Below the pieces are notes generated by a model. It saw only the letters and a program-made list of their open reading frames with translations. It had not been told where the DNA came from and did no database searches. Both the position numbers and the translations under genes were made by a program. From NCBI GenBank assembly GCA_027064125.1, contig JAMOQF010000165.1:1-34658 (forward strand): 34,658 bases of DNA. The letters run 5' to 3'. Below, piece after piece: positions 9,314 through 19,426 of this stretch. Position 1 is the first letter of the stretch; each line of letters starts with the position of its first letter. Source of the stretch: Acidobacteriota bacterium (lineage in GTDB: Bacteria > Acidobacteriota > JAAYUB01 > JAMOQF01).

Positions 9314-9949
9314 ATGATTGAAGGATTAATTGGAAAAAAAATAGGAATGACTCAAATATTTGATAAGGATGGAAAGGTTATACCTGTAACTGCAATAAAA
9401 TTGGGGCCATGTGTAGTGGTGCAAAAGAGGACTGTTGAGAAGGATGGCTATGAAGCCGTGCAGGTTGGTTTTTTGGAAGAAAATAAAAAAGTTAAAAAAG
9501 TGACCAAACCAATGATGGGGCATTTTAAGAAGGCAGGGGTTGCTCCTGTTAAAATTTTGAAGGAATTTAAACCTCTTGTTAGTTTAAATGATATAAAGCT
9601 GGGAGAAAAAATAACCTTTGATAAAATTTTTCAGATCAACGAGAAGGTAGATGTTACCGGAAGAAGCAAGGGAAAAGGTTTTCAAGGGGTTATGAAGAGA
9701 CATGGTTTTCACGGTGGTAGGGCCACTCATGGTTCCATGTTTCATAGGGCTCCTGGCTCTATAGGTGCCTCTGCTTACCCTTCAAGGGTTATAAAGGGAA
9801 AGAGAATGCCAGGGCACATGGGAGATGAGAAAGTAACTGTTAAAAATCTTGAAGTTGTCGGAATGTATCCTGATAGAAATGTTGTCCTTTTGAAGGGAGC
9901 AGTTCCCGGTTATAGTGGAAGTTATGTTTTTGTGAGAAAAAAGAAGTAA
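9314..9949 (+). CDS. rplC: 50S ribosomal protein L3
   Basis: L3 starts assembly of the 50S subunit and extends a loop towards the peptidyl-transferase centre. The 211-residue product begins [16 protein letters not shown]. It carries the loop [18 protein letters not shown] followed by [18 protein letters not shown] and GKRMPGHMG. Length and both ends fit bacterial L3. The ATG follows TGGAGTGA. It sits between rpsJ (24 nt) and rplD (20 nt) as expected. Confidence 0.98.
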   Translation: MIEGLIGKKIGMTQIFDKDGKVIPVTAIKLGPCVVVQKRTVEKDGYEAVQVGFLEENKKVKKVTKPMMGHFKKAGVAPVKILKEFKPLVSLNDIKLGEKITFDKIFQINEKVDVTGRSKGKGFQGVMKRHGFHGGRATHGSMFHRAPGSIGASAYPSRVIKGKRMPGHMGDEKVTVKNLEVVGMYPDRNVVLLKGAVPGYSGSYVFVRKKK

Positions 9950-9969
9950 AAAAATAGTGGAGAAAAGAT

Positions 9970-10596
9970 ATGCTTACTATAGATGTGAAAAATTTAAAGA
10001 ATGAAACAGTTGGAAAGACAGAATTAAAGCCTGAAGTTTTTGGGGTTGAATTAAATGAGACATTGATATGGGAAGCAATAAAGCATTTTTTAGCGTGTAA
10101 AAGGGCAGGTACCCACAGCACCAAAACAAGAGGTGATGTAAAAGGTAGCACTCGTAAACCCTGGAGACAAAAGGGAACAGGAAGAGCAAGGGCTGGTGAT
10201 AGAAGATCTCCACTCTGGAGACATGGTGGAACAGTTTTTGGTCCAAAGCCAAGGAGTTATGCTTACACCTTTCCTAAAAAGAAGAAAAGGGCTGCCATGA
10301 GGTGTGCTCTTTCTGAAAGATTGAGAAATAATGAACTTTTTGTGGTTGATTCATTGACTTTTGAATCTCATAAGACGAAGGAATTTGTTAATGTGATGAA
10401 GAATTTTGGAATAGATAGAAAATTGCTTGTAATTGATGATGGATTGAATAACAACCTGTATCTTTCAACGAGAAACATACCAGGTGTCAAATTTGTAGAA
10501 GTTGATGGATTGAATATTTATGATGTGGTACATCACAATAATATTATGTTTTCGTTGAAGGCAATTGAGAAGGTTCAGGAGGTACTTAGCAAATGA
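9970..10596 (+). CDS. rplD: 50S ribosomal protein L4
   Basis: L4 lines the nascent-peptide exit tunnel. The 208-residue product has the tunnel loop with GDVKGSTRKPWRQKGTGRAR, then RSPLWRHGGTVFGPKPRSY. In enterobacteria L4 represses its own S10 operon through the rpsJ leader, which makes it the first candidate ligand for the leader at 8884-8925, although that is inference. The stop overlaps the rplW start by 4 nt (ATGA), so the two are translationally coupled. Confidence 0.98.
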   Translation: MLTIDVKNLKNETVGKTELKPEVFGVELNETLIWEAIKHFLACKRAGTHSTKTRGDVKGSTRKPWRQKGTGRARAGDRRSPLWRHGGTVFGPKPRSYAYTFPKKKKRAAMRCALSERLRNNELFVVDSLTFESHKTKEFVNVMKNFGIDRKLLVIDDGLNNNLYLSTRNIPGVKFVEVDGLNIYDVVHHNNIMFSLKAIEKVQEVLSK

Positions 10597-10886
10597 AGAA
10601 TTTCTATAAAATTTTAATCAGGCCTCTACTTACTGAGAAGGCAGTAGATTTGAAAGATGAGAGCAATTACTATACTTTTGTTGTGGATAAAAGAGCAAAT
10701 AAGAAAGAAATAGCGGAAGCAGTTGAAAGGGCTTTTGATGTCAAGGTTGATAAAGTCAGGGTTGTGAATGTGCATCCTAAACCAAGAAGATATGGAAGAT
10801 TTGAAGGAAAGAAGGCAGGATATAAAAAGGCATATGTTAAGTTAAGAGAAGGTGAAAAGAAAATAGAATATTTTGAAAATATTTAA
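10593..10886 (+). CDS. rplW: 50S ribosomal protein L23
   Basis: L23 sits at the tunnel exit and docks trigger factor and SRP. The 97-residue product begins MKNFYKILIRPLLTEKA and contains VVDKRANKKEIAEAVE and a basic loop VHPKPRRYGRFEGKKAGYKK. Its ATG overlaps the rplD stop by 4 nt, with AGGAGG inside the end of rplD. Its length is normal for bacteria. Confidence 0.98.
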   Translation: MKNFYKILIRPLLTEKAVDLKDESNYYTFVVDKRANKKEIAEAVERAFDVKVDKVRVVNVHPKPRRYGRFEGKKAGYKKAYVKLREGEKKIEYFENI

Positions 10887-10902
10887 TTAAGGTAGGGAAG
10901 AA

Positions 10903-11724
10903 ATGGGAGTTAAATTACATAAACCAGTAACACCAGGAAGAAGGTTTTTATCTACATTAACTTTTGATGAGTTAACGGATATTGAGCCCTTGAAGAAACT
11001 TCTTAAGGGAAAGAAGAAGTCGGGTGGTAGAAATAATGTTGGTAGAATAACCATAAGGTTCAGGGGTGGTGGAAATAAGAGAAAGTATAGAATAATTGAT
11101 TTTAAAAGAAGAATGGATGATGTTCCCGCTAAGGTTGTTGCAATAGAATATGACCCCAATAGGACGGCAAATATAGCGAGGCTCCACTATTTAAATGGTG
11201 CTAAATCCTATATTCTGGCTCCAGAGGGATTGAAGGTTGGAGATATGGTAGAAAGCGGTGAGAATGTTGATATTCAGGTCGGAAATTGTATGCCCTTGAA
11301 GAATATGCCGGTTGGTACCATTATACATAACATAGAGTTGAGACCCGGAAAAGGGGGACAACTTGTTAGAAGTGCTGGAACATCAGCCCAGTTACTTGCT
11401 AAAGAGGGGAAGTATGGTGTTGTTAGGATGCCAAGCGGTGAGTTGAGAAAAATACTTCTTGAGTGTAGAGCCACTATAGGACAGGTTGGAAATAGTGACC
11501 ATGGAAATATCAATCTGGGGAAGGCGGGTAGAAAGAGATGGCTTGGTAGAAGACCCCATGTGAGGGGTGTTGCCATGAACCCAATTGATCACCCACATGG
11601 TGGAGGTGAAGGTAAGACAAGTGGTGGTAGGCATCCTGTTACTCCATGGGGTGTGCCAACTAAGGGATATAAGACGAGAAAGAATAAGGTTACATCTAAG
11701 TTTATTATAAGAAGGCGTAAGTAA
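10903..11724 (+). CDS. rplB: 50S ribosomal protein L2
   Basis: L2 is required for subunit association and for a functional peptidyl-transferase centre. The 273-residue product shows [18 protein letters not shown] in the OB-like domain and the invariant C-terminal segment [20 protein letters not shown] with its histidines intact. It ends in a basic tail ([10 protein letters not shown]). Family length is normal. It lies 16 nt after rplW and 17 nt before rpsS. Confidence 0.98.
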   Translation: MGVKLHKPVTPGRRFLSTLTFDELTDIEPLKKLLKGKKKSGGRNNVGRITIRFRGGGNKRKYRIIDFKRRMDDVPAKVVAIEYDPNRTANIARLHYLNGAKSYILAPEGLKVGDMVESGENVDIQVGNCMPLKNMPVGTIIHNIELRPGKGGQLVRSAGTSAQLLAKEGKYGVVRMPSGELRKILLECRATIGQVGNSDHGNINLGKAGRKRWLGRRPHVRGVAMNPIDHPHGGGEGKTSGGRHPVTPWGVPTKGYKTRKNKVTSKFIIRRRK

Positions 11725-11741
11725 ATTGGAGGAATTTTAAG

Positions 11742-12026
11742 ATGGCGAGATCGCTTAAAAAGGGACCATTTGTTGATGAACATTTGCTGAAGAAGGTTAT
11801 GGCAAATAAGGATCTTGAAAAGAAACAGGTCATAAAGACCTGGTCCAGAAGATCAACTATTATACCTGATATGGTTGGAATGACCATAGCGGTACACAAC
11901 GGAAGGAAGTTTATTCCTGTTTATATTGCCGAGAATATGGTTGGTCATAAGCTGGGAGAGTTTGCTCCTACAAGATATTTTAAGGGGCATACTTCAAAGA
12001 CAGCAAAAAAGGCTGGTAAAAAATAA
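11742..12026 (+). CDS. rpsS: 30S ribosomal protein S19
   Basis: S19 pairs with S13 in the 30S head near the A site. The 94-residue product begins [18 protein letters not shown]. It includes [27 protein letters not shown] and the C-terminal [15 protein letters not shown]. The ATG follows a strong TTGGAGGA. It is canonical in length and position between rplB and rplV. Confidence 0.98.
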   Translation: MARSLKKGPFVDEHLLKKVMANKDLEKKQVIKTWSRRSTIIPDMVGMTIAVHNGRKFIPVYIAENMVGHKLGEFAPTRYFKGHTSKTAKKAGKK

Positions 12027-12043
12027 TTTAGAGGCGGGTGAAA

Positions 12044-12391
12044 ATGGAAAAAAGAGCTGTTGGTAAATATTTAAAGGGTTCTCCCAAAAAGGTTAGATTG
12101 GTAGTGGATTTAATAAGAAATAAAAATGTTTTTGATGCTCTTTATATTCTGAAGAACTGTAAGAAAAGAGCTGCAAGAGATGTGGAAAAGGTTTTAAAAA
12201 GTGCCATGGCCAATGTGGAACATGAAGCAACTGACAAAGTAGATTTTAATGATTACTATGTTTCAAAGGCTTATGTGGATATGGGTCCTACCAAGTGGAG
12301 AAGAAGATTGAGACCGGCACCTATGGGTAGGGCATATTTTGAAAGAAGGCATTATTGCCATATAACAATTTATGTTTCTGAATATGAATAG
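12044..12391 (+). CDS. rplV: 50S ribosomal protein L22
   Basis: L22 lines the exit tunnel opposite L4. The 115-residue product contains [20 protein letters not shown] and the tunnel beta-hairpin [21 protein letters not shown] 12044 is preferred over the in-frame GTG at 12038 because GAGG (12031-12034) is 9 nt from the ATG and only 3 nt from the GTG. The stop codon overlaps the rpsC Shine-Dalgarno. Confidence 0.96.
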   Translation: MEKRAVGKYLKGSPKKVRLVVDLIRNKNVFDALYILKNCKKRAARDVEKVLKSAMANVEHEATDKVDFNDYYVSKAYVDMGPTKWRRRLRPAPMGRAYFERRHYCHITIYVSEYE

Positions 12392-12402
12392 GAGGTTTAG
12401 TT

Positions 12403-13068
12403 TTGGGACAGAAAGTTCATCCAATAGGTTTTAGATTAGGTTATAACAAAGATTGGAAATCAAAATGGTTTGCTGAAAATGATTTCAGCCATAAATTGAA
12501 TGAAGATTTGAACATTAGAAGGGTTTTGAAAAAGAGGTTCAAACAGGCTGGTATTTCGAGGATAGAGATAGAGAGACCGGGCGATAGGATAAAAATTGTT
12601 GTTCATACAGCAAGACCCGGTATCTTGATAGGTAAGAAGGGAAAGGAAATAGAAAAGTTAAAGGGTGAATTGGCTAAATCTCTTGGTAAACCGGTTGATA
12701 TAAAAGTTGTTGAGATAAAGTTTCCACAGATTGAGGCTCAACTTGTAGCAGAAGCAATAGCACTTCAGCTTGAAAAAAGAACTGCTTTCAGGAGGGCAAT
12801 GAAGAGGGCAATAGATGCAGCCATGAAGACAGAGAGGGTTGGTGGTATAAAAGTTATGTGTTCAGGGAGGCTTAATGGTGTTGAAATCGCGAGATCTGAA
12901 AGATATCTTGTGGGGAGACTTCCCCTTCATACTTTAAAGGCTGATATTGAATATGGGTTTGCAGAGGCCTTTACCACTTATGGTGTGATTGGTGTTAAAG
13001 TTTGGATTTATAAGGGTGATAAAACTAAAAAAGAATTTTTGAATGAAAAAAATGAGAGTTTTTTTTAA
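12403..13068 (+). CDS. rpsC: 30S ribosomal protein S3
   Basis: S3 forms part of the mRNA entry channel. The 221-residue product begins (M)[12 protein letters not shown] from a TTG codon. That start is supported by AGGAGG (12390-12395) with 7 nt spacing and by the conserved family N-terminus. The KH domain has the motif [15 protein letters not shown], and the C-terminal domain has [19 protein letters not shown]. Length is normal. Confidence 0.97.
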   Translation: MGQKVHPIGFRLGYNKDWKSKWFAENDFSHKLNEDLNIRRVLKKRFKQAGISRIEIERPGDRIKIVVHTARPGILIGKKGKEIEKLKGELAKSLGKPVDIKVVEIKFPQIEAQLVAEAIALQLEKRTAFRRAMKRAIDAAMKTERVGGIKVMCSGRLNGVEIARSERYLVGRLPLHTLKADIEYGFAEAFTTYGVIGVKVWIYKGDKTKKEFLNEKNESFF

Positions 13069-13080
13069 GGAGAAATAAAG

Positions 13081-13494
13081 ATGCTTCAGCCTAAAAAAGT
13101 AAAACATAGAAAACAGCAAAAAGGAAGAATTAGAGGTAAAGCGCAAAGGGGGAATAAGGTTGCCTTTGGAGATTATGGACTTAAGGCACTTGAGGGTGGT
13201 TTGATTACTGACAGACAGATAGAGGCTGCTCGTATTGCAATCACAAGGCATGTGAAAAGAGGTGGAAAACTCTGGATAAGGATTTTCCCCGATAAGCCAA
13301 TTACCAAAAAACCTGCTGAAACGAGAATGGGTAAGGGTAAAGGCAATCTTGAAGGATGGGCTGCTGTTGTCAGAGCAGGTAAGATTCTCTATGAAATTGA
13401 GGGAGTTAGCGAAGAGGATGCCATGGAAGCACTTAGACTTGCTTCTCATAAACTACCTTTGAAGACAAAATTTGTTAAGAGATATGGAGAGTAG
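13081..13494 (+). CDS. rplP: 50S ribosomal protein L16
   Basis: L16 supports the A site of the 50S subunit. The 137-residue product starts [16 protein letters not shown] and contains [40 protein letters not shown] and [10 protein letters not shown]. These are all family hallmarks. It ends 2 nt before rpmC, and its last codons supply the rpmC ribosome-binding site (GGAGAG). Confidence 0.98.
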   Translation: MLQPKKVKHRKQQKGRIRGKAQRGNKVAFGDYGLKALEGGLITDRQIEAARIAITRHVKRGGKLWIRIFPDKPITKKPAETRMGKGKGNLEGWAAVVRAGKILYEIEGVSEEDAMEALRLASHKLPLKTKFVKRYGE

Positions 13495-13496
13495 AA

Positions 13497-13697
13497 ATGT
13501 TAAAGGCTTCTGATTTGAGAGACAAAACAATTGATGAGTTAAAGGAACTTGAAAATTCTCTTTATAGAGAACTTTTTGAACTCAGGATGCAACATGTTAC
13601 CGGGCAGTTGACCAACTACAAATTGCTTGGCCAAAAGAGGAAAGATCTTGCCCGAGTTAAGACTGTTTTAAGAGAGAAAGAGTTAAAAATTAGGTAA
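13497..13697 (+). CDS. rpmC: 50S ribosomal protein L29
   Basis: L29 is a small two-helix protein next to L23 at the tunnel exit. The 66-residue product contains [32 protein letters not shown] and [14 protein letters not shown]. This is the expected coiled hairpin pattern. It has 2-nt gaps on both sides, so translation is tightly coupled with rplP and rpsQ. Confidence 0.97.
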   Translation: MLKASDLRDKTIDELKELENSLYRELFELRMQHVTGQLTNYKLLGQKRKDLARVKTVLREKELKIR

Positions 13698-13699
13698 TT

Positions 13700-13966
13700 A
13701 TGGTGAGGGCTATGGATAAAAAACATAAAAACACAAAAGTTGGAATAGTTGTAAGCGATAAAATGGATAAAACTGTTGTGGTGCGTGTTGACAGATATCT
13801 TTTGCACCCAATGTATAAGAAGTTTGTGAGAAAGACGAAAAAGTTTATGGCTCACGATGAAAATAATGCATGTAATATTGGAGATAGGGTAAGAATAGTT
13901 GAAAGTAGACCCCTTAGTCGTAGAAAAAGGTGGATTGTTACTGAAATAATAGAAAAGGCCAAATAA
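13700..13966 (+). CDS. rpsQ: 30S ribosomal protein S17
   Basis: S17 is a primary 16S-binding OB-fold protein of the 30S body. The 88-residue product contains [38 protein letters not shown] and [21 protein letters not shown] 13700 is 2 nt after the rpmC stop with only a weak AGG upstream. A second in-frame ATG at 13712 is possible, but GAGGG lies only 2 nt before it. The product would then be 4 residues shorter. Confidence 0.96.
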   Translation: MVRAMDKKHKNTKVGIVVSDKMDKTVVVRVDRYLLHPMYKKFVRKTKKFMAHDENNACNIGDRVRIVESRPLSRRKRWIVTEIIEKAK

Positions 13967-13988
13967 AAAGTATTGGGGAGAATTAAAA

Positions 13989-14357
13989 ATGATTCAAATG
14001 CAAACAAGATTAAAGGTGGCAGATAACTCTGGTGCAAAGATAATTATGTGTATAACTCCACAACATGGGGCTTCAAGGACCAGAGCTACTGTTGGAGATG
14101 TTATTTCTGCGACGGTTAAATCGGCATCTCCCGACGGCACAGTTAAGAAAGGACAGGTGGTTAAGGCTGTTATTGTTAGAACGAAAAAAGAAGTTAGAAG
14201 AAGAGATGGAACATACATTCGTTTTGATGAGAATGCAGCGGTTATAATCAACAATCAGGGTGAGCCCGTTGGGACGCGTGTTTTTGGCCCCGTTGCAAGG
14301 GAGTTAAGGGATAGAAAATTTTCTAAAATAATTTCTCTTGCTCCTGAAGTTTTGTAG
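13989..14357 (+). CDS. rplN: 50S ribosomal protein L14
   Basis: L14 lies at the subunit interface and is the target of the silencing factor RsfS. The 122-residue product shows [56 protein letters not shown] and [10 protein letters not shown]. It has the exact length expected. The ATG follows GGGGAGAA, and the gene ends 13 nt before rplX. Confidence 0.98.
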   Translation: MIQMQTRLKVADNSGAKIIMCITPQHGASRTRATVGDVISATVKSASPDGTVKKGQVVKAVIVRTKKEVRRRDGTYIRFDENAAVIINNQGEPVGTRVFGPVARELRDRKFSKIISLAPEVL

Positions 14358-14370
14358 TGAGGATGTGAAA

Positions 14371-14700
14371 ATGAGGAAAAAAGTTCATATTAAAAGGAAT
14401 GATATTGTAAAGGTGATATCAGGTAAGGATAGGGGAAAAACTGGAAAAGTTTTGAGGGTTTTCCCCATGAAAGAGAGGGCAATAGTTGAGGGATTAAATA
14501 AGGTTTCAAAACATGTGAGAGCGAATCCTCAACAGGGTATTGCAGGTGGAATTCTTGAAAGAGAAGCTCCAATACACGTTTCAAATTTGATGGTTGTCTG
14601 TCCATCCTGTAATGAACCAACAAGAATTGGACATGCCTTTCTTTCAGATGGAAGGAAGGTAAGAGTTTGTAAAAAATGTAATGCCAATATTGATAAGTAG
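14371..14700 (+). CDS. rplX: 50S ribosomal protein L24
   Basis: L24 is an assembly-initiator KOW protein. The 109-residue product begins [20 protein letters not shown] (KOW motif) and ends with a CPSC...CKKC four-cysteine segment, which could bind zinc. ATG 14371, with TGAGG about 8 nt upstream, replaces a longer in-frame reading from 14338 that would overlap rplN and lacks family similarity at its N-terminus. Confidence 0.96.
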   Translation: MRKKVHIKRNDIVKVISGKDRGKTGKVLRVFPMKERAIVEGLNKVSKHVRANPQQGIAGGILEREAPIHVSNLMVVCPSCNEPTRIGHAFLSDGRKVRVCKKCNANIDK

Positions 14701-14708
14701 GTGTGAAA

Positions 14709-15251
14709 ATGAGCAGATTAAAAGAAAAATATAAAAAGGAAGTAGTTCCAGAATTAATTAAAAAGTTTAATTATAAGAACATTATGGCAGTTCCCAAGTT
14801 GGTAAAAATTTCCATAAATATGGGACTTGGGGAAGGCAGTAGAAATCCAGATCTAATAGATGCCGGTTTTGAGGAAATGTATCTTATAACAGGGCAAAAA
14901 CCAGTTGTTGCAAAGGCGAAAAGGCCTATTTCTCAATTTAAATTGAGAAAGGGGATGCCAATAGCTGTAAGGGTTACCTTAAGAAGGGAAAAAATGTATG
15001 AGTTTTTGGATAGACTTATAAACATTGCCCTTCCACGTGTGAGGGACTTTAAAGGTGTAAATCCCCGTTCTTTTGACGGCAGGGGAAACTATACCCTCGG
15101 GTTGAAGGATCAGATTGTTTTCCCAGAAATTGATTACGGCAAAGTGGATAGGGCAAGAGGTATGAATATTACAATAGTTACAACTGCAAAAACTGATGAA
15201 GAGGGCAGAGAACTTTTAAGGTTATTGGGGATGCCCTTTAGCAGATATTAA
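14709..15251 (+). CDS. rplE: 50S ribosomal protein L5
   Basis: L5 binds 5S rRNA and P-site tRNA in the central protuberance. The 180-residue product contains the paired segments [57 protein letters not shown] and [23 protein letters not shown] 14709 is preferred to the in-frame GTG 14703, since AGGTG (14699-14703) gives 5 nt spacing and the resulting length matches the family. Confidence 0.97.
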   Translation: MSRLKEKYKKEVVPELIKKFNYKNIMAVPKLVKISINMGLGEGSRNPDLIDAGFEEMYLITGQKPVVAKAKRPISQFKLRKGMPIAVRVTLRREKMYEFLDRLINIALPRVRDFKGVNPRSFDGRGNYTLGLKDQIVFPEIDYGKVDRARGMNITIVTTAKTDEEGRELLRLLGMPFSRY

Positions 15252-15274
15252 TTTTTTAGGAGGAGAGGTAAATA

Positions 15275-15460
15275 GTGGCAAGAAAAGCTTTAATAGTTAA
15301 GGCTCAAAGAAAGCCAAAATTTAAGGTAAGGAAGTATAATAGATGTAAGAGGTGTGGCAGGCCCAGAGGATATTATAGAGATTTTGGCCTATGTAGAATA
15401 TGTTTGAGAGAACTGGCTTCATCCGGGGATATTCCTGGAATAACTAAAGCCAGCTGGTAA
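15275..15460 (+). CDS. rpsN: 30S ribosomal protein S14, zinc-binding (type Z)
   Basis: The short 61-residue form carries four zinc cysteines: C24 and C27 (CKRC), C40 and C43 (CRIC). This is the zinc type rather than the longer zinc-free S14 of enterobacteria. The start is GTG, preceded by an extended AGGAGGAGAGG. Its place between rplE and rpsH is canonical. The last residues (GITKASW) match the family. Confidence 0.97.
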   Translation: MARKALIVKAQRKPKFKVRKYNRCKRCGRPRGYYRDFGLCRICLRELASSGDIPGITKASW

Positions 15461-15484
15461 AAATATTTATTTGGGAGTGAATAA

Positions 15485-15883
15485 ATGAGCATGACAGATC
15501 CAATAGCAGATGCTTTAACAAGAATCAGAAATGCATTGAGAGCAAATTTTTCTCTGGTTGTGATACCTGGCTCAAAGATGATTGTCTCAATTGTGGAGAT
15601 TTTAAAGGAAGAGGGGTATATTGAGGATTTTCTTGTTAAGAGTGATGGAGCCAAAAAGAGTGTACATATAGCGCTTAAGTATCTGGAAGATGGCACTCCA
15701 GTAATTGCGGGAATTGAAAGAGTGAGCAAACCAGGTAGAAGGGTGTATTGTGGAAAGGATGAGATTCCCGATGTGTTAAATGGTCTTGGAATAGCAATAA
15801 TTTCAACTTCCAGAGGAGTTATGACAGGGAAAAAAGCCCGCGAATTGGGAGTGGGTGGAGAAGTAATTTGTAAGGTTTATTAA
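15485..15883 (+). CDS. rpsH: 30S ribosomal protein S8
   Basis: S8 binds the central domain of 16S rRNA and in E. coli represses the spc operon. The 132-residue product begins [17 protein letters not shown] and ends with [20 protein letters not shown]. It lies in normal order between rpsN and rplF, with GGGAGTGA before the ATG. I saw no clear S8-like repressor site near rplE. Confidence 0.97.
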   Translation: MSMTDPIADALTRIRNALRANFSLVVIPGSKMIVSIVEILKEEGYIEDFLVKSDGAKKSVHIALKYLEDGTPVIAGIERVSKPGRRVYCGKDEIPDVLNGLGIAIISTSRGVMTGKKARELGVGGEVICKVY

Positions 15884-15906
15884 AATTTAATGAAGTGGTG
15901 TGAAAT

Positions 15907-16470
15907 ATGTCAAGAATAGGAAAAAAACCAATAATTATAAAAAAAGGTGTTAATGTTCAGGTAAAAGGTAATGAGGTTCTGGTAAAAGGACCTAAGGGCT
16001 CTTTGAGTTTTACCGTTCCTTACGGTATTTCAGTGGAAGTTAATGAAAGTGAAATTGTAGTGAAGAGGTCCAATGATACTAAAACTCAGAAGGCTTTGCA
16101 TGGTCTTACCAGAAGTTTGATTCAGAATATGGTGACAGGTGTCACGGATGGTTATAAGAAGCAACTGGATCTCATCGGTGTAGGATATAAGGCTGAGATA
16201 AAGGGTAAAAATCTTGAATTGGCTCTAGGATATTCTCATCCAGTTATTTTTGAGCCACCAGATGGCATTACCCTTAAGGTGGAAAAAATGGCTGGAAAAG
16301 GCAGGGATTATATTGCTACGATATCTGTTGAAGGAATTGATAAACAACTTGTTGGTCAGGTTGCAGCAAACATCAGGGCACTCAGGAAGCCAGATGCTTA
16401 TAAAGGTAAGGGACTTAGATATTCCGATGAGATTGTAAGATTAAAACAGGGTAAAAAGAGTGCAAAATAA
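15907..16470 (+). CDS. rplF: 50S ribosomal protein L6
   Basis: L6 lies near the factor-binding centre. The 187-residue, two-domain product starts [18 protein letters not shown]. It has the family motif [23 protein letters not shown] and the C-terminal [20 protein letters not shown]. Length is slightly above E. coli L6 because of a short basic tail ([10 protein letters not shown]). Confidence 0.98.
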   Translation: MSRIGKKPIIIKKGVNVQVKGNEVLVKGPKGSLSFTVPYGISVEVNESEIVVKRSNDTKTQKALHGLTRSLIQNMVTGVTDGYKKQLDLIGVGYKAEIKGKNLELALGYSHPVIFEPPDGITLKVEKMAGKGRDYIATISVEGIDKQLVGQVAANIRALRKPDAYKGKGLRYSDEIVRLKQGKKSAK

Positions 16471-16493
16471 AATTTAGATGGTGGGTAGAAAGA

Positions 16494-16859
16494 ATGGCAA
16501 AATTAACGAGAAGAGAAAGAATAAGAAAAAAACATTTGAGTGTAAGAAAAAAAATATTTGGGACTCCTGAAAGACCAAGGCTGTGTGTATACAGAAGTCT
16601 GAAGCACATCTATGCGCAGTTAATTGATGATAAAAATGGCGTTACCATATGTTCTGCTTCAACTGTGGACAAGGATCTTAAGGGAAGCATAAAGTATGGT
16701 GGTAATGTAGATGCAGCGAAGATAGTGGGTGCAACTATAGCTAAAAAGGCTATTGAAAAGGGAATAAAAGAAGTAGTCTTTGACAGGAATGGGTTTATTT
16801 ATCATGGAAGAATTAAGGCTCTGGCAGAGGCTGCCAGGGAGGCAGGATTAAAATTTTAA
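16494..16859 (+). CDS. rplR: 50S ribosomal protein L18
   Basis: L18 binds 5S rRNA with L5. The 121-residue product has a basic N-terminal tail ([19 protein letters not shown]), then [20 protein letters not shown], and ends [26 protein letters not shown]. These are typical of bacterial L18. It is spaced 23 nt after rplF and 17 nt before rpsE. Confidence 0.98.
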   Translation: MAKLTRRERIRKKHLSVRKKIFGTPERPRLCVYRSLKHIYAQLIDDKNGVTICSASTVDKDLKGSIKYGGNVDAAKIVGATIAKKAIEKGIKEVVFDRNGFIYHGRIKALAEAAREAGLKF

Positions 16860-16876
16860 TGAGGTAGGGAGTAAAG

Positions 16877-17383
16877 GTGAACAATAGAAGAAAAGAACAG
16901 GAATTTGAAACTCAAGAATTAATGGAAAGGGTAGTTTTAATTAAAAGGGTAACGAAGGTTGTGAAGGGTGGAAAGAATTTGAGTTTTAGTGCCCTTGTAG
17001 TTGTGGGAGATCAAAATGGCAGGGTTGGATATGGTAAGGGAAAAGCAAAAGAAGTTCCAATAGCCATAAGAAAGGCTAAAGAAAAAGCCATCAGGAATAT
17101 GGTAAAAGTACCACTTTATAAAACTACCATTCCGCACCAGATAATAGGCAGATTTGACTCTGCTCGTGTTTTGCTAAAGCCAGCATCACCCGGTACCGGA
17201 GTTATTGCTGGTGGTGCAGTGAGAGCTATACTTGAGGCTGCTGGTGTTCAAGATATATTGACCAAGTCTCTTGGTTCAAATAACCCCCATAATGTGGTGA
17301 AGGCTACAATGGATGGGCTGTTGAGACTCCAGTCTCATGAATATGTTGCTATGAAAAGAGGAAAGAGCGTGGAGGAGTTATAA
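16877..17383 (+). CDS. rpsE: 30S ribosomal protein S5
   Basis: S5 shapes the mRNA entrance and translational accuracy. The 168-residue product starts at GTG and contains [20 protein letters not shown], the spectinomycin loop region, [20 protein letters not shown] and [19 protein letters not shown]. It ends 1 nt before rpmD and provides the rpmD Shine-Dalgarno (GGAGGAG). Confidence 0.98.
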   Translation: MNNRRKEQEFETQELMERVVLIKRVTKVVKGGKNLSFSALVVVGDQNGRVGYGKGKAKEVPIAIRKAKEKAIRNMVKVPLYKTTIPHQIIGRFDSARVLLKPASPGTGVIAGGAVRAILEAAGVQDILTKSLGSNNPHNVVKATMDGLLRLQSHEYVAMKRGKSVEEL

Positions 17384-17384
17384 G

Positions 17385-17570
17385 ATGGCTGATAAAAAAA
17401 TGATTAAAATAAAGTATTACCGTTCCATAATTGGTGCTCCTAAGAAACATAAAATTATGGTAAAGACACTTGGTTTTAGGAAGTTGAATCAGGTAATAGA
17501 GAGGGAAGACACTCCAGCGGTGAGAGGAGTTGTCAACAAAATTCCCCATTTAATAAAAATTATTGAATAG
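17385..17570 (+). CDS. rpmD: 50S ribosomal protein L30
   Basis: The 61-residue product contains [20 protein letters not shown] and [25 protein letters not shown], the complete bacterial L30 fold. Its start is 1 nt after the rpsE stop. L30 is dispensable in some lineages but is retained here in the standard position before rplO. Confidence 0.96.
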   Translation: MADKKMIKIKYYRSIIGAPKKHKIMVKTLGFRKLNQVIEREDTPAVRGVVNKIPHLIKIIE

Positions 17571-17580
17571 GATGGGTGAT

Positions 17581-18036
17581 ATGAGTTTAGGACTGCATAA
17601 TTTAAATAGAAATAAGAAAGCCGTTCACAGCAAAAAAAGAGTTGGAAGAGGACCTGGGTCCGGACATGGGAAGACGGCAACCAGAGGGCATAAGGGACAA
17701 AAATCCCGTTCTGGTTATTCCCGTAAGATAGGGTTTGAAGGTGGACAGATGCCCCTTTACAGGAGACTTCCCAAGAGGGGATTTCACAACAAGTTTAGGA
17801 AAATATATGCAATAGTGAATGTTTCTGACCTTGAAGGTAGATTTGAGTCTGGAGCAAGTATCACTCCTGAAGAAATGGTAAATAGTGGTCTCGTAAAGAG
17901 AATTTACGATGGGATTAAAATTTTAGGGGATGGAGATTTAACTAAAAGTTTTAAGGTTTCTGCCCATAAGTTTAGTAAATCTGCAAGGGAAAAAATTATT
18001 AATGCAGGTGGTAGTGTAGAGGTAATTAATGAGTGA
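17581..18036 (+). CDS. rplO: 50S ribosomal protein L15
   Basis: L15 is a late-assembly protein with a long basic extension into 23S rRNA. The 151-residue product starts [20 protein letters not shown]. It continues with [20 protein letters not shown], then [19 protein letters not shown] chose ATG 17581, with AGGA 8 nt upstream. An ATG at 17572 and a TTG at 17563 are also in frame. The end overlaps secY by 8 nt. Confidence 0.96.
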   Translation: MSLGLHNLNRNKKAVHSKKRVGRGPGSGHGKTATRGHKGQKSRSGYSRKIGFEGGQMPLYRRLPKRGFHNKFRKIYAIVNVSDLEGRFESGASITPEEMVNSGLVKRIYDGIKILGDGDLTKSFKVSAHKFSKSAREKIINAGGSVEVINE

Positions 18037-19426
18037 AAATGGAAATGTAATCTTAACATCTGTAAGGAATATATTTGCGGTTTCTGAACTTAGAAACCGT
18101 GTTTTATTTATGCTTGCTATGCTTGCGGTGTTCAGAGTGGGGTCATGGATTCCCACTCCGGGGATAGATGCCACGGCTCTTCAGGAATTTTTTTCTAAAC
18201 AGGCTGGTGGCTCTCTGATGGGATTTTTAAACCTCTTCACTGGAGGTAATTTAAGTAGATTCAGTATTTTTGCCCTGGGAATTACTCCCTATATTACTGC
18301 AGCCATTATTTTAGAACTTTTGACGGTTGTCTGGCCATATCTTGAAAAATTGTCAAAAGAGGGAGAACTGGGTAGGAAAAAGATAACGCAATATACAAGA
18401 TATTTGACAATAGCACTTAGTTTGTTTCAATCACTTGCAACTGCTTTCTTTCTTGAACAGCAGAATGCCGCTTTTCCGGATCATCCAATAGTTTTAAATC
18501 CTGGATGGGGATTTAAAATATTAACTGTGATAACCTTAACTACAGGGACTGCGTTTGTTATGTGGATTGGTGAGCAGATAACTGAAAGAGGTATAGGAAA
18601 TGGAATTTCCCTCATAATCTTTGCTGGTATAGTTGTGGGACTGCCAAAGGGTGTAATGTGGATGTATAGGAAGGTGCAGAGCGGATCTCTTTTTATGGTA
18701 CTTGCACTCCTTGCCATAATGGTAATTGTTGTGGGATTTGTTGTTTTCGTGGAGCGAGGAATAAGAAAGATACCCGTTCAGTATGGGAAAAGAGTTGTTG
18801 GTAGAAAAATGTATGGTGGTCAGAGCACTTATCTCCCTATAAAGGTGAATGCTGGTGGAGTTATCCCAATTATTTTTGCTGCTTCACTTCTTGCTATACC
18901 ACAAACATTGAAATTTCTAATTAGAACATCCTGGATGGATAAGGTGAGTCAGCAACTTTCTCATGGTTATCCACTTTATCTACTTGTCTATTCACTTTCC
19001 ATAATTTTCTTTACATTTTTCTATGTTGGGATTATCTTTAATCCAAATGAAGTGGCTGATAATATAAGAAAATATGGTGGATATATCCCCGGTATAAGGC
19101 CAGGCCAGAGAACTGCTGAATTAATAGATAAGATATTGACAAGACTTACATTTGCAGCAAGTATTTATCTTGTTCTTGTTTCAATTCTTCCCGACTTTAT
19201 GATAAGTGGAATAAAGGTTGGGGCTTTGCCCTTTGTGGGACCCTGGCTACATGATAATTTACCTGAGTTCATTACCCAGGGATTGGGTGTTAATTTCTAT
19301 TTTGGTGGTACGAGTCTTTTGATTGTTGTTGGTGTTGCAATGGATACAGTAAATCAGATTGAATCTCAACTTATTATGAGACACTATGATGGCTTTATGA
19401 AGAGAAGGGCAAGGAGCAGAGGATAA
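18029..19426 (+). CDS. secY: Preprotein translocase channel subunit SecY
   Basis: SecY is the protein-conducting channel of the inner membrane, working with SecE/G and SecA. The 465-residue product has about ten hydrophobic helices and the signatures [37 protein letters not shown] and [20 protein letters not shown]. It overlaps rplO by 8 nt and adk by 1 nt (TAATG), so it is embedded in coupled translation. Length is somewhat above the roughly 430-440 usual for SecY. Confidence 0.97.
   Translation: MSENGNVILTSVRNIFAVSELRNRVLFMLAMLAVFRVGSWIPTPGIDATALQEFFSKQAGGSLMGFLNLFTGGNLSRFSIFALGITPYITAAIILELLTVVWPYLEKLSKEGELGRKKITQYTRYLTIALSLFQSLATAFFLEQQNAAFPDHPIVLNPGWGFKILTVITLTTGTAFVMWIGEQITERGIGNGISLIIFAGIVVGLPKGVMWMYRKVQSGSLFMVLALLAIMVIVVGFVVFVERGIRKIPVQYGKRVVGRKMYGGQSTYLPIKVNAGGVIPIIFAASLLAIPQTLKFLIRTSWMDKVSQQLSHGYPLYLLVYSLSIIFFTFFYVGIIFNPNEVADNIRKYGGYIPGIRPGQRTAELIDKILTRLTFAASIYLVLVSILPDFMISGIKVGALPFVGPWLHDNLPEFITQGLGVNFYFGGTSLLIVVGVAMDTVNQIESQLIMRHYDGFMKRRARSRG

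Noticed and set aside
14338-14370. Longer rplX starting inside rplN
   Set aside because: The extra residues lack similarity to L24, and ATG 14371 has a better-placed Shine-Dalgarno and the conserved N-terminus.
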